DNA of 42,012 nt from Moduliflexus sp964602655 (GCA_964602655.1 CAZRSF010000057.1:1-42012), one strand, 5' to 3'; counted from the stretch's first letter, positions 33,270 through 41,922 are shown. Notes: generated by a model not told the origin, from the sequence alone. Numbers and translations: made by a program.

Positions 33270-34435
33270 GACATCGTCCGCTCGATCCGCGTCAACGCCA
33301 TTTCCAGCGTGGCGCGCGAGCAGGCGAAATTCAGGCGTTGAAATCCCGATCCGCCGCTGCCGAACATCTGCCCATCGTTCAACCAGACCCGCGCGTTATT
33401 CATAAACAGATCATGCAGTTCCGCATCCGACAATCCCAACTCGCGGCAGTCCAGCCACGCTAAATATGTTCCTTCCGATTTGACGACCGCGATGTGCGGA
33501 ATCCGCTCGCGAATAAAATGTGTCAAAAACGCCAAATTGCCTTGAAGGTAGTTTAACAGGGCGTCTAACCAGCCCGCGCCGTGCCGGTAGGCGGCTTCGG
33601 TGGCTAAAATCCCCATCAGATTCGGCTCCGGGTTGCCGACGTTTTGCTTGACGAGCAGAAACGTGGCGCGCAGGTCGGCGTCGGGAATGACGGCAAACGC
33701 GGTATTCAATCCGGCAATGTTAAAGGTTTTGCTGGCGGCAAAACAGGACACTGTGCGGGACGCGATTTCCGTGGAAAGCGTTGCGGTCGGACGGTGGCGA
33801 GCACCGCGAAAGACGATATCCGCATGAATTTCATCGGAGCAGATGATGACGTGATGCTCCAGACAACGTTCTGCGACACGTCGCAATTCGTCTTCCGTCC
33901 AAACGCGCCCGACCGGATTATGCGGGCTGCACAACAGAAAGACTTTTGCGCCGGACGACTCGAGTTGGGCGTCGAAAGCGTCCAGATTCATGTCATAATG
34001 CCCGTTGACGTTCCGTAATTCGTTTTCGACAAGGACGCAGTTGTTCGCGCTGACCGCCTTGAAAAACGGCGGATACACGGGCGGCTGGATGATGACCGCG
34101 TCGCCGGGCTGCGCGCATGCCCGAATCGTCCAGTAAAACGCCGGAATCACGCCGGGCGTGAAGACAATCCACTCTTTCTTGATCTCCCAATGATGCCGCT
34201 GTTTCAGCCAGGCCATAATCGCTTCGTAACAGGAATCCGGCACAAGAGGATAGCCGAAAATGCCGTGTTCGGCCTGTTGACGCAGTACGTCGCGCACTTC
34301 CGGCGGCGACTGAAAATCCATATCCGCCACCCAGAGCGGCAGCAGTTCCGGCTCGCCCGGATGTTTCGCCGTCAGATTCCATTTGATGTTATTGGTCTGG
34401 CGGCGGTCTATGACGGTATCGAAATCGAATGTCAT
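33266..34435 (-). CDS. patB: PatB/MalY-type PLP aminotransferase (C-S lyase)
   Basis: 389-aa fold-type I PLP enzyme. The N-terminal LPLWVADMDFQSPPEV block, NPVGRVW (Asn173), SDEIHADI (Asp201) and the PLP lysine Lys236 in ASKTFNIAGL define the MalY/PatB group. Members cleave cystathionine or cysteine conjugates (beta C-S lyase) and some transaminate; the exact substrate is unknown. Length is normal and the domain is complete. ATG with a weak GGAA site. It lies on the minus strand downstream of the GIY-YIG gene (18 nt apart), possibly in one transcript with the ArsR-type regulator. Confidence 0.9.
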   Translation of the reverse strand: MTFDFDTVIDRRQTNNIKWNLTAKHPGEPELLPLWVADMDFQSPPEVRDVLRQQAEHGIFGYPLVPDSCYEAIMAWLKQRHHWEIKKEWIVFTPGVIPAFYWTIRACAQPGDAVIIQPPVYPPFFKAVSANNCVLVENELRNVNGHYDMNLDAFDAQLESSGAKVFLLCSPHNPVGRVWTEDELRRVAERCLEHHVIICSDEIHADIVFRGARHRPTATLSTEIASRTVSCFAASKTFNIAGLNTAFAVIPDADLRATFLLVKQNVGNPEPNLMGILATEAAYRHGAGWLDALLNYLQGNLAFLTHFIRERIPHIAVVKSEGTYLAWLDCRELGLSDAELHDLFMNNARVWLNDGQMFGSGGSGFQRLNFACSRATLEMALTRIERTMS

Positions 34436-34453
34436 GTCGTTTCCATTCGAAGG

Positions 34454-34846
34454 CTATTCATGGTTCGCCGCGAAGGATTTCCGCCGCGTGTTATAGCCCC
34501 GTTCATCGTAGGGTTGAAGTTTGTCAAGCCACATTTCTTCTAACGTCGCGACATCCTCGCTATACTCCTTCTCGCTGCTCTCTTTTCGTTCGAGTTCCTC
34601 TAAAATGTCGAACGAAAACGCATCCGCGCCACATGTGTTCCAATCCTGCTGCAACGTTTTATTGCGGTGTGAACCGAGGTTGAGTTGAAAACGGTAACTA
34701 TTGACCTTCCCGGTAACGTTCGTGCTGCTGTCAATCAATATCTTGCCGGTTTGCATGTTTTTAATTTGAAGTACGCCACCTTTCGGCGGGTTTTCTTTAT
34801 AAGCCAGTTTGAGTTCTGCGCGCCTGTTCATCATAATTTTTTTCAT
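34454..34846 (-). CDS. GIY-YIG nuclease-family protein
   Basis: 130-aa protein resembling a small GIY-YIG-family group. KGGVLQIKNMQTGKILID (about 22-39) corresponds to the GIY...YIG strands (GVL and LID here). LGSHRNKTLQQDWNTCG and AFSFDILEELE follow, and it ends LDKLQPYDERGYN. The usual Tyr residues of both tripeptides are replaced, so nuclease activity is doubtful. The ATG at 34846 is chosen. The frame continues upstream into the ArsR gene and is probably noncoding there. This ATG lies in the 3' arm of a perfect 13-bp hairpin (34844-34873). Alternative ATGs are at 34834 and 34831. Confidence 0.6.
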   Translation of the reverse strand: MKKIMMNRRAELKLAYKENPPKGGVLQIKNMQTGKILIDSSTNVTGKVNSYRFQLNLGSHRNKTLQQDWNTCGADAFSFDILEELERKESSEKEYSEDVATLEEMWLDKLQPYDERGYNTRRKSFAANHE

Positions 34847-34873
34847 CGTGAACGAATTTTTTCGTTCACGATG
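34844..34873. repeat. Perfect hairpin overlapping the GIY-YIG start codon
   Basis: CATCGTGAACGAA (34844-34856) and its exact complement (34861-34873) around TTTT. It occupies the gap between the ArsR-family gene stop (34881) and the GIY-YIG gene. As minus-strand RNA it would bury the proposed ATG and could repress initiation there or favour downstream ATGs. Confidence 0.85.
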
Positions 34874-34880
34874 ATTCCCT

Positions 34881-35537
34881 TTATCGCGATGCCGTCGCGA
34901 CACTTTCATCGAAACTTTTCCGTAAACGCGACGCGGTCGCCCAATCCGCATTGACATGATAGGTCGTGCCGGTGCGCGTGAAAATGCCTCCGTCAACAAA
35001 TGCCCGGCGCAACGTGCAATAATCTTCGTACACGTCTGCAATGCGGGCATTCACGTCTTCTTCCTGATACGACTGCCCCGGCGCAAATTTGCGGGCGATC
35101 TCTTCGAACACGATCCAGCGTTTTTTCTGCTGCGCCGGAATGCGCGTGAGCTTCCCATCTTCGAAGAACGTCCGAATCACTTTGGCCTTATATTCCTGAA
35201 TTCGTTCTTCCTGCACCGATTTTTCGAGGTCGTCAACTGAAATAAGGTCGTTCAGCGTCAGGCTCAAGGCGTCTCGATTGGCGTAAAACATGACGTAATA
35301 CTGCTCCTTGACTTTGGAGACAAGATTGGCCTGTTCCAGTTTTTTCAAATGGAAAGACACCGTTGAGACCGCTAAATGCAAGCGTTCCGAGAGTTCTTCG
35401 ACATAGTGCGGTTTTTCAACGAGCGCGTCGAGGATTCTCAGGCGCGAACTATCGGCTAAGGCTTTGATGATTGATATGCTTTCGGAGAATTTCATCATAT
35501 TCGAAGGGCATGGCAAGCAGCCAGACATGGTGAACAT
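34881..35537 (-). CDS. ArsR-family regulator with DUF2087 domain
   Basis: Winged-helix ArsR-type DNA-binding domain (IIKALADSSRLRILDALVE, HYVEELSERLHLAVSTVSFH, recognition helix in the latter) followed by a C-terminal DUF2087 domain (FFEDGKLTRIPAQQKKRWIVFEEIA). This two-domain architecture is widespread; the sensed signal is not established. A CLPCP cysteine pair near the N-terminus may be part of the sensor or lie upstream of the true start. ATG at 35537 (218 aa) follows GGAAGAG; an in-frame TTG at 35564 and ATGs further in are alternatives. It may regulate the GIY-YIG and patB genes downstream; this is inferred from order only. Confidence 0.82.
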   Translation of the reverse strand: MFTMSGCLPCPSNMMKFSESISIIKALADSSRLRILDALVEKPHYVEELSERLHLAVSTVSFHLKKLEQANLVSKVKEQYYVMFYANRDALSLTLNDLISVDDLEKSVQEERIQEYKAKVIRTFFEDGKLTRIPAQQKKRWIVFEEIARKFAPGQSYQEEDVNARIADVYEDYCTLRRAFVDGGIFTRTGTTYHVNADWATASRLRKSFDESVATASR

Positions 35538-35729
35538 GCCTGACTGCTCTTCCGTCCAATGCAAAATAACTATTTTTATATTTGTCGAAGCAAATCTGAT
35601 AATACGGAGATTTTGTCAAGCTTATTTTTGCAAATATCGAAATAAAATCAAACAGGTCGCGCTTCAACAACGAAATACGTACCAAAAAAGTTGACATTTG
35701 CAAAAAGGCGAACTACAAGAATTCTGTAC

Positions 35730-35771
35730 GTCGAAACTGCGTTTCGACGATGGCGAAACATCAGTTTCGCC
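35730..35771. repeat. Paired-hairpin element, family P3
   Basis: GTCGAAA/TTTCGAC (35730-35748) and GGCGAAAC/GTTTCGCC (35752-35771), then GACGATAGATGA and CCATTCAAT, matching the element at 14625-14667 including its 3' tail. It lies upstream of the ArsR-type gene in the 540-nt gene-free stretch 35538-36077. Confidence 0.88.
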
Positions 35772-35830
35772 CGACGATAGATGATCCATTCAATGGCAAT
35801 TGGTATAATCTGATCATGTTCCTCAGCCAC

Positions 35831-36007
35831 CTCACTCCCAGCCCTCCCCAACAAGGAACAGGGCTGTTTAGGTTCTCGCCAAACGTTGTCATTGCGAGGA
35901 GTGACAACGACGAAGCAATCTCGTCGCACAGGGATTGCTTTGTCGCTGACGCTCCGCGCAATGACAGAACTTAACAGCCCTGCTAACAAGGAGGGGCTGG
36001 GAGTGAG
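35831..36007. repeat. Large composite foldback element
   Basis: Outer arms start CTCACTCCCAGCCC (35831) and end GGGCTGGGAGTGAG (36007). They continue inward through ACAAGG and CAGGGCTGTT/AACAGCCCTG with few mismatches. The centre (35888-35965) is another foldback, with GTCATTGCG...CGCAATGAC ends and ACGAAGCAATC/GGATTGCTT inside. That inner module recurs in inverse orientation at 41923-42012. The inner CAGGGCTGTT arms match the element at 30069-30192. No ORF is convincing. Confidence 0.85.
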
Positions 36008-36077
36008 ATCAAACACGCCGTGACCGAATGACATTTTCAATGTTCATTAAACCCTGGCAGGGCTGAACGCAAAAATT

Positions 36078-36995
36078 ATGACGACACGCGAACGATTCAT
36101 AGGCTGCCTGCTCGGATTAGCCGCAGGCGACGCCGTCGGCACGACAGTGGAATTCAAGCCGCGCGGCTCATTCCGTCCGCTGACCGACATGGTCGGCGGC
36201 GGCCCGTTTACGCTGCTGCCCGGCGAATGGACGGACGACACCAGCATGGCGCTCTGTCTTGCCGCCAGTTTAGTGGAATGCAACGGCTTTGCGCCGTATG
36301 ATCAAATGACGCGCTACTGCCGCTGGATGAATGAGGGCTATTTGAGCAGCACGGGGCGCTGTTTCGACATCGGCAACACGGTACGCGCCGCCCTGCGAGC
36401 CTTCGAAGCGACCGAAGAGCCTTACAGCGGCTCGACTTCGCCGCGCTCCGCCGGAAACGGCAGCATCATGCGGCTTGCGCCAGCGCCGATGTTTTTCTTT
36501 CCTGATCATGCCGCCGCTGTCCATTTTTCGGGCGAAAGCTCGCGCACCACGCATGGCGCGGCGGAATGCGTGGACGCCTGCCGCCTCTTCGGTTCGATGC
36601 TTTTCAAAGCGTTATCCGGTCAAAGCAAAACCGAAATTCTCTTCGGCGAACATTTTCCCGTGACGCTGGACGCGCCGCTTGCGCCGAAAATCGAGGCGAT
36701 TGCCAGTGGAACGTATCGCGCCAAATCGGTTGACGAGATCGAAGGGAGCGGGTACGTGGTGGACAGCCTGGAAGCGGCGCTCTGGTGCTTTTATCAGACC
36801 GACAACTTCCGCGATGCGATTTTGGCCGCCGCCAATCTCGGCGACGACGCCGACACCACCGCTGCCGTCTGCGGTCAGATCGCGGGCGCGTTTTACAGCG
36901 AAATCGGCATTCCCGAACACTGGCAGCGGCGGCTTGCGCAGGCCGATTCGATCCGCGATTTGGCGGAACGGCTGCTGGCAGCAGGCGCGTCATAA
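36078..36995 (+). CDS. ADP-ribosylglycohydrolase family protein (DraG-like)
   Basis: 305-aa ADP-ribosylglycohydrolase. It has the N-terminal GCLLGLAAGDAVGTTVEFK, the metal-binding EWTDDTSMA (about residues 54-62) and the C-terminal NLGDDADTTAAVCGQIAGA (about 252-270). Together these place the two divalent ions of the all-alpha DraG/ARH fold. It removes ADP-ribose from proteins or other targets in the cytoplasm; the target is unknown and no ADP-ribosyltransferase is nearby. Preceded by a half P2 palindrome (36048-36063), with no clear ribosome-binding site. A P3 paired hairpin separates it from the binding-protein gene. Confidence 0.92.
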   Translation: MTTRERFIGCLLGLAAGDAVGTTVEFKPRGSFRPLTDMVGGGPFTLLPGEWTDDTSMALCLAASLVECNGFAPYDQMTRYCRWMNEGYLSSTGRCFDIGNTVRAALRAFEATEEPYSGSTSPRSAGNGSIMRLAPAPMFFFPDHAAAVHFSGESSRTTHGAAECVDACRLFGSMLFKALSGQSKTEILFGEHFPVTLDAPLAPKIEAIASGTYRAKSVDEIEGSGYVVDSLEAALWCFYQTDNFRDAILAAANLGDDADTTAAVCGQIAGAFYSEIGIPEHWQRRLAQADSIRDLAERLLAAGAS

Positions 36996-37000
36996 ATTGT

Positions 37001-37044
37001 ACGACGAAACTGCGTTTCGTCGTTGGCGAAACACAGTTTCGCCA
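37001..37044. repeat. Paired-hairpin element, family P3
   Basis: ACGACGAAAC/GTTTCGTCGT (37001-37023) and TGGCGAAAC/GTTTCGCCA (37024-37044), directly abutting, between the ADP-ribosylglycohydrolase stop and the ATG of the three-domain binding protein 17 nt further on. A terminator or regulatory role is inferred only. Confidence 0.88.
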
Positions 37045-37060
37045 TACCTGGAAAAACCGT

Positions 37061-40000
37061 ATGCGAAACAGACGACTTTGTTGGATGATCCTGGCAATGT
37101 TCCTAAGCGTTTTCCTGACGGCGTGCGGCGGCAACTCCGCCGATAAGAAGCCGTTGAAGAAGCCCTTGCTTCTCTGGCATTCCTGGAACGAAGAAGAGAC
37201 GGCGGTTTTGGACGAATTGCTGAAAAAATTTATGGTCGTGTATCCTGACATACAGGTCATCCACGCCGCATTCCCGCCCGAAACGCTGACGGATGAGTTC
37301 TCCGCGCAAGCTCGGCTCGGCTTAGGCGCGGACATGGTCATTCTGCCGAGCAACACCGTCTTGACGTTGGCGCAATCCGGCTTGATTCAAGCCGTTGACA
37401 GCCGTGTTGATACCTCAACCTACCTCTCCGCCGCGTTGCATACGCTGCGATATGACGGGCGATTGCATGGCCTGCCGCTATCGCTTCGAACCAGCGCGTT
37501 ATATTACAATCGCGCGCTTGTTACCGCTCCGCCGAAAACGCTGCAAGCCTTATTGGATCAAGCCGCCGACGGGAAAAGCGTCGGATTGAGTACCGGCTTT
37601 TATGGGGCGTTTTGGGGAATTCAGGCGTTCGGCGGGCAAATGTTCGATGCCGAGGGGCGCGTCATTCTGAATCAGGGCGGCTTTGCCAACTGGTTAGGCT
37701 GGCTGAAAAAAGCGCAAAATGCGCCGAATGTCATCTTGACGAACGATCCCGAAACGCTGCGCGCGCTGTTCATCAAAGGGCAGCTTGCCTATTACGCCGA
37801 TAGTTCCGAGGCATTATGCTCGCTGCAAAAGACATTGGGCGAAAACGTGGTGGGCGTCGCGCCGTTTCCGGCAGGAACGCCTAATCAATCGGGTCCGATT
37901 CTGGAGACGGAAGCCCTGCTGCTGAACGCGGCATCTTCGCATGAACAGACCGAACTTGCGCTCCGATTGGCGCAGTTTTTGACGAATTTCGAGCAGCAAT
38001 CCGAATTGATCCGCCAACTGCGCCGCGTTCCGGCCAATTCGCGGGTCTGGGTCGATCCGCGCATCTATCCGGCAGTCGCTGGCTTTGCCGCGCAGGCGAG
38101 AACGGCGGTCGCCTTGCCGAATCTGCCGCAAGCCGCCGAGATCGAAACGGCTGGCAACGACGCCTACATTCAAGCCCTCTCCGGCGTTTTCGATCCGCAA
38201 AAGGCGGCAAAAGTCCTGACGGAGCAAGTCAATTCCCGCTATGGCCTCGAAACCATCACCGCAGCCGCCGTGTGTGATTTGGCCGGGACGCTGCGTGTCT
38301 GGTATATTCCGCATGAAATGGCAACAGTGGTGTTGGAAGAGATTCGCGAACGTTTCATCGCCCGTTGTCCGCGTGTCGCCGTCGAACTCGAGCCGTTCGA
38401 GACGGATGAAGACGAATATGATTATGATAGCCGCCTCCGCGAAGAATATCGAACAGCGACGACCGAAGGCAACGCGCCTGACGTGCTGATCGGCTCGAAC
38501 CATTTGACGTCCATGCTTGCGGAGGATAACGCGCTGCAAGACCTGAGCGCGGTCGCGGACGCGGACTTTTTACAGCGCTATATCCCCGAAACCATCGCCG
38601 CAATGAGTTCGGACGGCAAGCTCTACGCGCTGCCGATTTCGATCACGCAGCTCATGGCGTTATACTACAACGCGGAACTCGTTTCCGACCCGCCGCTCGC
38701 GCTGGACGATCTGCTTTTTCAGGCCGATGCCGGGCGCAAAATCATCTTGCCGCTCAGCAATTTTTATGAGGCCTACTGGGGTTTGGGCGCATTCGGCGCA
38801 AAGCTGTTCGACGACGACTATCGCGTGATTCTGAATCGCGGCGGATTTGCGGAGTGGCTGGATTGGCTCAAAACGGCGCAAGAACATGCGAATATCCAGT
38901 TGATGCTTTCCGATGAGGATGTGGACGACGCCAAAACGCTCTTCATGGAAGGAAAGGCGGCGTTTTGGGCTGGAGAGGTCACGCAGTTGAGCGAATTGCA
39001 AGCCGCGCTCGGCGCGGAGCGTGTGCGCGTCGCGCCGCTGCCAGCCGGACCACAGGGCAAATCATCGCCGATTCTCGGCGTGCAAGGCGTGATGATTCAC
39101 CGCGCTTCCGAGGAAGCTCAGGGACGCTTAGCGCTCGAATTCGCGAAATATCTCGCGGAAGTCGAAAGCCAGACGGCGCTGATGGAACGGGCGAATCAGG
39201 TGCCCGCAAATGTGAATGTGGACGCCTCGTCCTATCCGGCCATCGCCGGGTTTGTCGAGCAAGCCAGAAGCGCCGCCGTTCCGCCGATTGTGCCGCAAAT
39301 CGAACCCGTGTTTTTCTGGGGCGGCGATCCGTATCCGAATGTGCTGGAAAAACACGTTCAGCCGAAAACGGCGGTGGAACACGCGGTCAATCTGATGAAC
39401 AGAGCCAACGGTTTCCCGACGGACGCCTCGCAGGCCGCGTCACTCTGTCCGCCCGACATGCCAGGGAAATTGACGGTATGGCAGACCCCTGATATTCAGC
39501 AAAACATCTTGACCGAGATTCTCGCCCGATTTGCCGAAACCTGCCCGACCATCGAGACGGAGCGCGTGATTGTCCCCGCCGACGCCTTGATCGAGCGGCT
39601 GTCAAGCGCAGCGAAAAATGGAAGCAGCCCCGACGCGATTCTCGCCGCGCATACGCTGATGAACCCGCTGCGGCAGGCGGAGTTGATTCAAGACCTGCGC
39701 CCCATGTTCGAAGAATCCGTCACCATTCAATATCTGTCCGGCATTCTTCGCGAGTTGACCTCTCACAAGGCGTTATACGCCTTGCCGTTGAATTGCCGGG
39801 CGACGGGGTTGTTTTATAACACGACGCTTGTCAAGCAACCGGCGACGACGTTAGAAGAGCTTTTCGCCGCCGCCTCGCCCGACGCAGCCGTCGCCATCGA
39901 AACCGGTTTTTATGGCGCATTCTGGGGAATTTCCATCTTCGGCGGACAGCTTGACGATGAGCGTGGCTGGCTGCGACAGGATGACGCCTACCGGCAAGGT

Positions 40001-40543
40001 TTCGCGGACTGGCTGCGCTGGCTGAAAACGGCCAAAGAGCGTCCCGGCGTCATTCTTGACCGCGATCCGGCGGTCTTGCGGCGATTGTTTGCCGCCGGAA
40101 AAGCCGCCTATCTCGTGACCGAATCCGACGCCCTGCCTGAATTTCGCCGGTCGTTAGGCAGAGACGCGGTCGGCGTCGCGTTATTGCCGGAAGGCGCAGC
40201 GCCGTTCATGCAAGTGGACGCATTTTTTGTCAGTTCCGGCCTGAATGAAGCGCAGACGACACTCGCGTCCGCGTTTGCGCAATTCGCCACCGCGGACGCC
40301 ACGCAAACGGCGCTGATGGATGCAGGCCGCATCGTCCCGACCAATGAATTGACGCTGGCAGGCATTGACGATCCCGCGCTGGCGAACTTGAGCGCGATGG
40401 TCAGCGATTCAAGGATGCCTGACGCCGAGATGATGGCGCGATTAGTGAAATACGGCGATCTCGCCTATGAACAGGCGTTGAACGGGACACGCGAACCGGA
40501 AGACGCAGTGAAAGAATGGCTCGATACGCTTGATCAACCATAA
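37061..40543 (+). CDS. Lipoprotein with three tandem solute-binding (MalE-like) domains
   Basis: 1160 aa. The signal peptide ends in lipobox LTAC (Cys22). Three homologous family-1-type substrate-binding domains follow, at about 35-395, 408-795 and 800-1160. Each opens with a strand like LLLWHSWNEEE, LRVWYIPHEMA or LTVWQTPDIQQ. Each also carries an FYGAFWGIQAFGG-type segment followed by a GFANWLGWLKKAQ-type helix. ABC importers normally use one such domain per chain. No cognate permease or ATPase is in the window. It could be a multi-site sugar-binding receptor or a structural or sensory lipoprotein. The ATG at 37061 starts the signal peptide; an open frame from 36785 overlaps the previous gene and repeat and is not coding. 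Confidence 0.87.
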   Translation: MRNRRLCWMILAMFLSVFLTACGGNSADKKPLKKPLLLWHSWNEEETAVLDELLKKFMVVYPDIQVIHAAFPPETLTDEFSAQARLGLGADMVILPSNTVLTLAQSGLIQAVDSRVDTSTYLSAALHTLRYDGRLHGLPLSLRTSALYYNRALVTAPPKTLQALLDQAADGKSVGLSTGFYGAFWGIQAFGGQMFDAEGRVILNQGGFANWLGWLKKAQNAPNVILTNDPETLRALFIKGQLAYYADSSEALCSLQKTLGENVVGVAPFPAGTPNQSGPILETEALLLNAASSHEQTELALRLAQFLTNFEQQSELIRQLRRVPANSRVWVDPRIYPAVAGFAAQARTAVALPNLPQAAEIETAGNDAYIQALSGVFDPQKAAKVLTEQVNSRYGLETITAAAVCDLAGTLRVWYIPHEMATVVLEEIRERFIARCPRVAVELEPFETDEDEYDYDSRLREEYRTATTEGNAPDVLIGSNHLTSMLAEDNALQDLSAVADADFLQRYIPETIAAMSSDGKLYALPISITQLMALYYNAELVSDPPLALDDLLFQADAGRKIILPLSNFYEAYWGLGAFGAKLFDDDYRVILNRGGFAEWLDWLKTAQEHANIQLMLSDEDVDDAKTLFMEGKAAFWAGEVTQLSELQAALGAERVRVAPLPAGPQGKSSPILGVQGVMIHRASEEAQGRLALEFAKYLAEVESQTALMERANQVPANVNVDASSYPAIAGFVEQARSAAVPPIVPQIEPVFFWGGDPYPNVLEKHVQPKTAVEHAVNLMNRANGFPTDASQAASLCPPDMPGKLTVWQTPDIQQNILTEILARFAETCPTIETERVIVPADALIERLSSAAKNGSSPDAILAAHTLMNPLRQAELIQDLRPMFEESVTIQYLSGILRELTSHKALYALPLNCRATGLFYNTTLVKQPATTLEELFAAASPDAAVAIETGFYGAFWGISIFGGQLDDERGWLRQDDAYRQGFADWLRWLKTAKERPGVILDRDPAVLRRLFAAGKAAYLVTESDALPEFRRSLGRDAVGVALLPEGAAPFMQVDAFFVSSGLNEAQTTLASAFAQFATADATQTALMDAGRIVPTNELTLAGIDDPALANLSAMVSDSRMPDAEMMARLVKYGDLAYEQALNGTREPEDAVKEWLDTLDQP

Positions 40544-40558
40544 TGCGATGCGCCACAG

Positions 40559-40600
40559 CCAGTCGGCCAGCGCCCGTCAAGACGGGCGCTGGCCGACTGG
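40559..40600. repeat. Perfect 42-nt palindrome
   Basis: 20-bp perfect GC-rich arms (CCAGTCGGCCAGCGCCCGTC and complement) around AA, between the binding-protein stop (40543) and the MscS ATG (40617). It is the strongest hairpin in the window and a probable transcript end or processing barrier, though no T-run follows. Confidence 0.92.
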
Positions 40601-40616
40601 CGGCGTTCGAACGACG

Positions 40617-41900
40617 ATGACGCAATTCTCCGATATACATGCCGTAATCGAACAACTCCAGATGGGGCGGCTGTTTGTCGCGCGCCCGATGATTCAAGCG
40701 CAGTGCGCCGCGTTTATAGGAGCAATCGCGTTGGCCTGGGGGGTGTCGCGAACGTTTTGGAAGGCCGCCGGAGTGCGCGCCGAGACCTGGGAACGCGCTC
40801 AAAAGGAACGCGCGCGGACATTGTGGACGTATGGTTTCAGCCTTCTGCGCCATCTGACGTTTCCCCTGCTCTGTTTTGCGTTTGCCGAGGCGAGTTTTCG
40901 CCTGTTTCAGGCTCAGGGGTGGCGTAATGCATTTATCGCGAAGCTGACGGGCGTGTTATGGCTGTTTTTGTTTTATCGCCTGATCATCGCCGTGTTGTAC
41001 GGCCTATTAGGGCACGACTACATGCGCCGCTATCAGACGCGCCTGCTGACGCCGCTGTTTGCGCTGTTTATCGCGAGGGACGCGCTGAATTACGTCATGA
41101 ATCTCAGCATTGTGACTCATGTCGTTGTCTTCCGACCGTTTGACCATCCGATCACGCTGGGGAGTCTGCTGCTCTCGCTTTTTACGCTATACGTGCTCTT
41201 TTTCACGAGTCGAGCGATTCAAGACATGATGCAGGAGATTATCGTGCCGCGCACCGACTCCGATCCGAACGTGATTCACGCGATTCTGACGCTCAGCCGG
41301 TATGTCGCGATTATCGTCGGCGTCGTGATTATCGCCGCGTCGTTAGGCGTCAACATGGCGGCGGTCGCGTTTATCAGCGGAGGTTTGTCCGTCGGCATCG
41401 GCTTCGGCTTGCAACAGATCATCTCCAATTTTCTCAGCGGAATGCTGCTATTGTTCGAACAAACGCTGCGTCCGGGGGATATTATTGATGTCAACGGCGA
41501 AATGGGGGTTGTGGAAAGTTTGAACATTCGCGCCACCACCATGCGCACGCCGAATAATGTGAAAGTGATCGTGCCGAATCAAAATCTGCTGGCCTCGTCG
41601 GTGCGCACGTACACGAAACGCAACCGCTGGGTGCGGATTAAAATTCCGGTGCGGGTGGATAACAGCTATTGCCCGGAAGAGGTGCGGGACGCGCTGCTGA
41701 AGATCGCCGCGCAGCATGAGGGCATCCGCAAAGAACCGAAACCGCATGTCTATTTTACGGATTTCGGCAAAGATGGCGCGGAGAAGGGACTGGCATTCGA
41801 ATTGGCGATCTGGATTGATGATCCGTTAAAGAGCGGATCAATTATGAGCGAATTGCGGTTTATGATTTGGGATGGGCTGAAAATCGGAAAAGATGAATGA
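40617..41900 (+). CDS. MscS-type mechanosensitive channel family protein
   Basis: 427 aa. Several membrane helices in the N-terminal half are followed by the pore-lining TM3 and beta-domain signature: AAVAFISGGLSVGIGFGLQQ, then NFLSGMLLLFEQTLRPGDII. The continuing MGVVESLNIRATTMRTPNNVKVIVPN is the MscS beta-domain. A C-terminal alpha/beta domain completes it. Such channels release solutes on osmotic downshock. The longer N-terminus puts it with the larger MscS/YnaI-like group rather than minimal MscS. The ATG at 40617 is preferred because an upstream ATG (40530) would overlap the previous gene and translate the 42-nt palindrome. It lies immediately after the three-domain binding lipoprotein. 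Confidence 0.88.
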   Translation: MTQFSDIHAVIEQLQMGRLFVARPMIQAQCAAFIGAIALAWGVSRTFWKAAGVRAETWERAQKERARTLWTYGFSLLRHLTFPLLCFAFAEASFRLFQAQGWRNAFIAKLTGVLWLFLFYRLIIAVLYGLLGHDYMRRYQTRLLTPLFALFIARDALNYVMNLSIVTHVVVFRPFDHPITLGSLLLSLFTLYVLFFTSRAIQDMMQEIIVPRTDSDPNVIHAILTLSRYVAIIVGVVIIAASLGVNMAAVAFISGGLSVGIGFGLQQIISNFLSGMLLLFEQTLRPGDIIDVNGEMGVVESLNIRATTMRTPNNVKVIVPNQNLLASSVRTYTKRNRWVRIKIPVRVDNSYCPEEVRDALLKIAAQHEGIRKEPKPHVYFTDFGKDGAEKGLAFELAIWIDDPLKSGSIMSELRFMIWDGLKIGKDE

Positions 41901-41922
41901 CGCTGTGGAAATGCCCCGCCGG

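Noticed and set aside
36785..37060. N-terminal extension of the three-domain binding protein
   Set aside because: It overlaps the ADP-ribosylglycohydrolase gene in another frame and crosses a repeat; a clear lipoprotein signal starts at 37061.
40530..40616. Earlier start for the MscS gene
   Set aside because: It would overlap the preceding gene and translate a 42-nt perfect palindrome.
22870..41360. GTTAGGC heptamers inside coding regions (for example near 22880, 23005, 26835, 30609, 41346) as further integron boundaries
   Set aside because: They come from frequent Leu(TTA)-Gly(GGC) codons and have no paired R'' box or foldback nearby.
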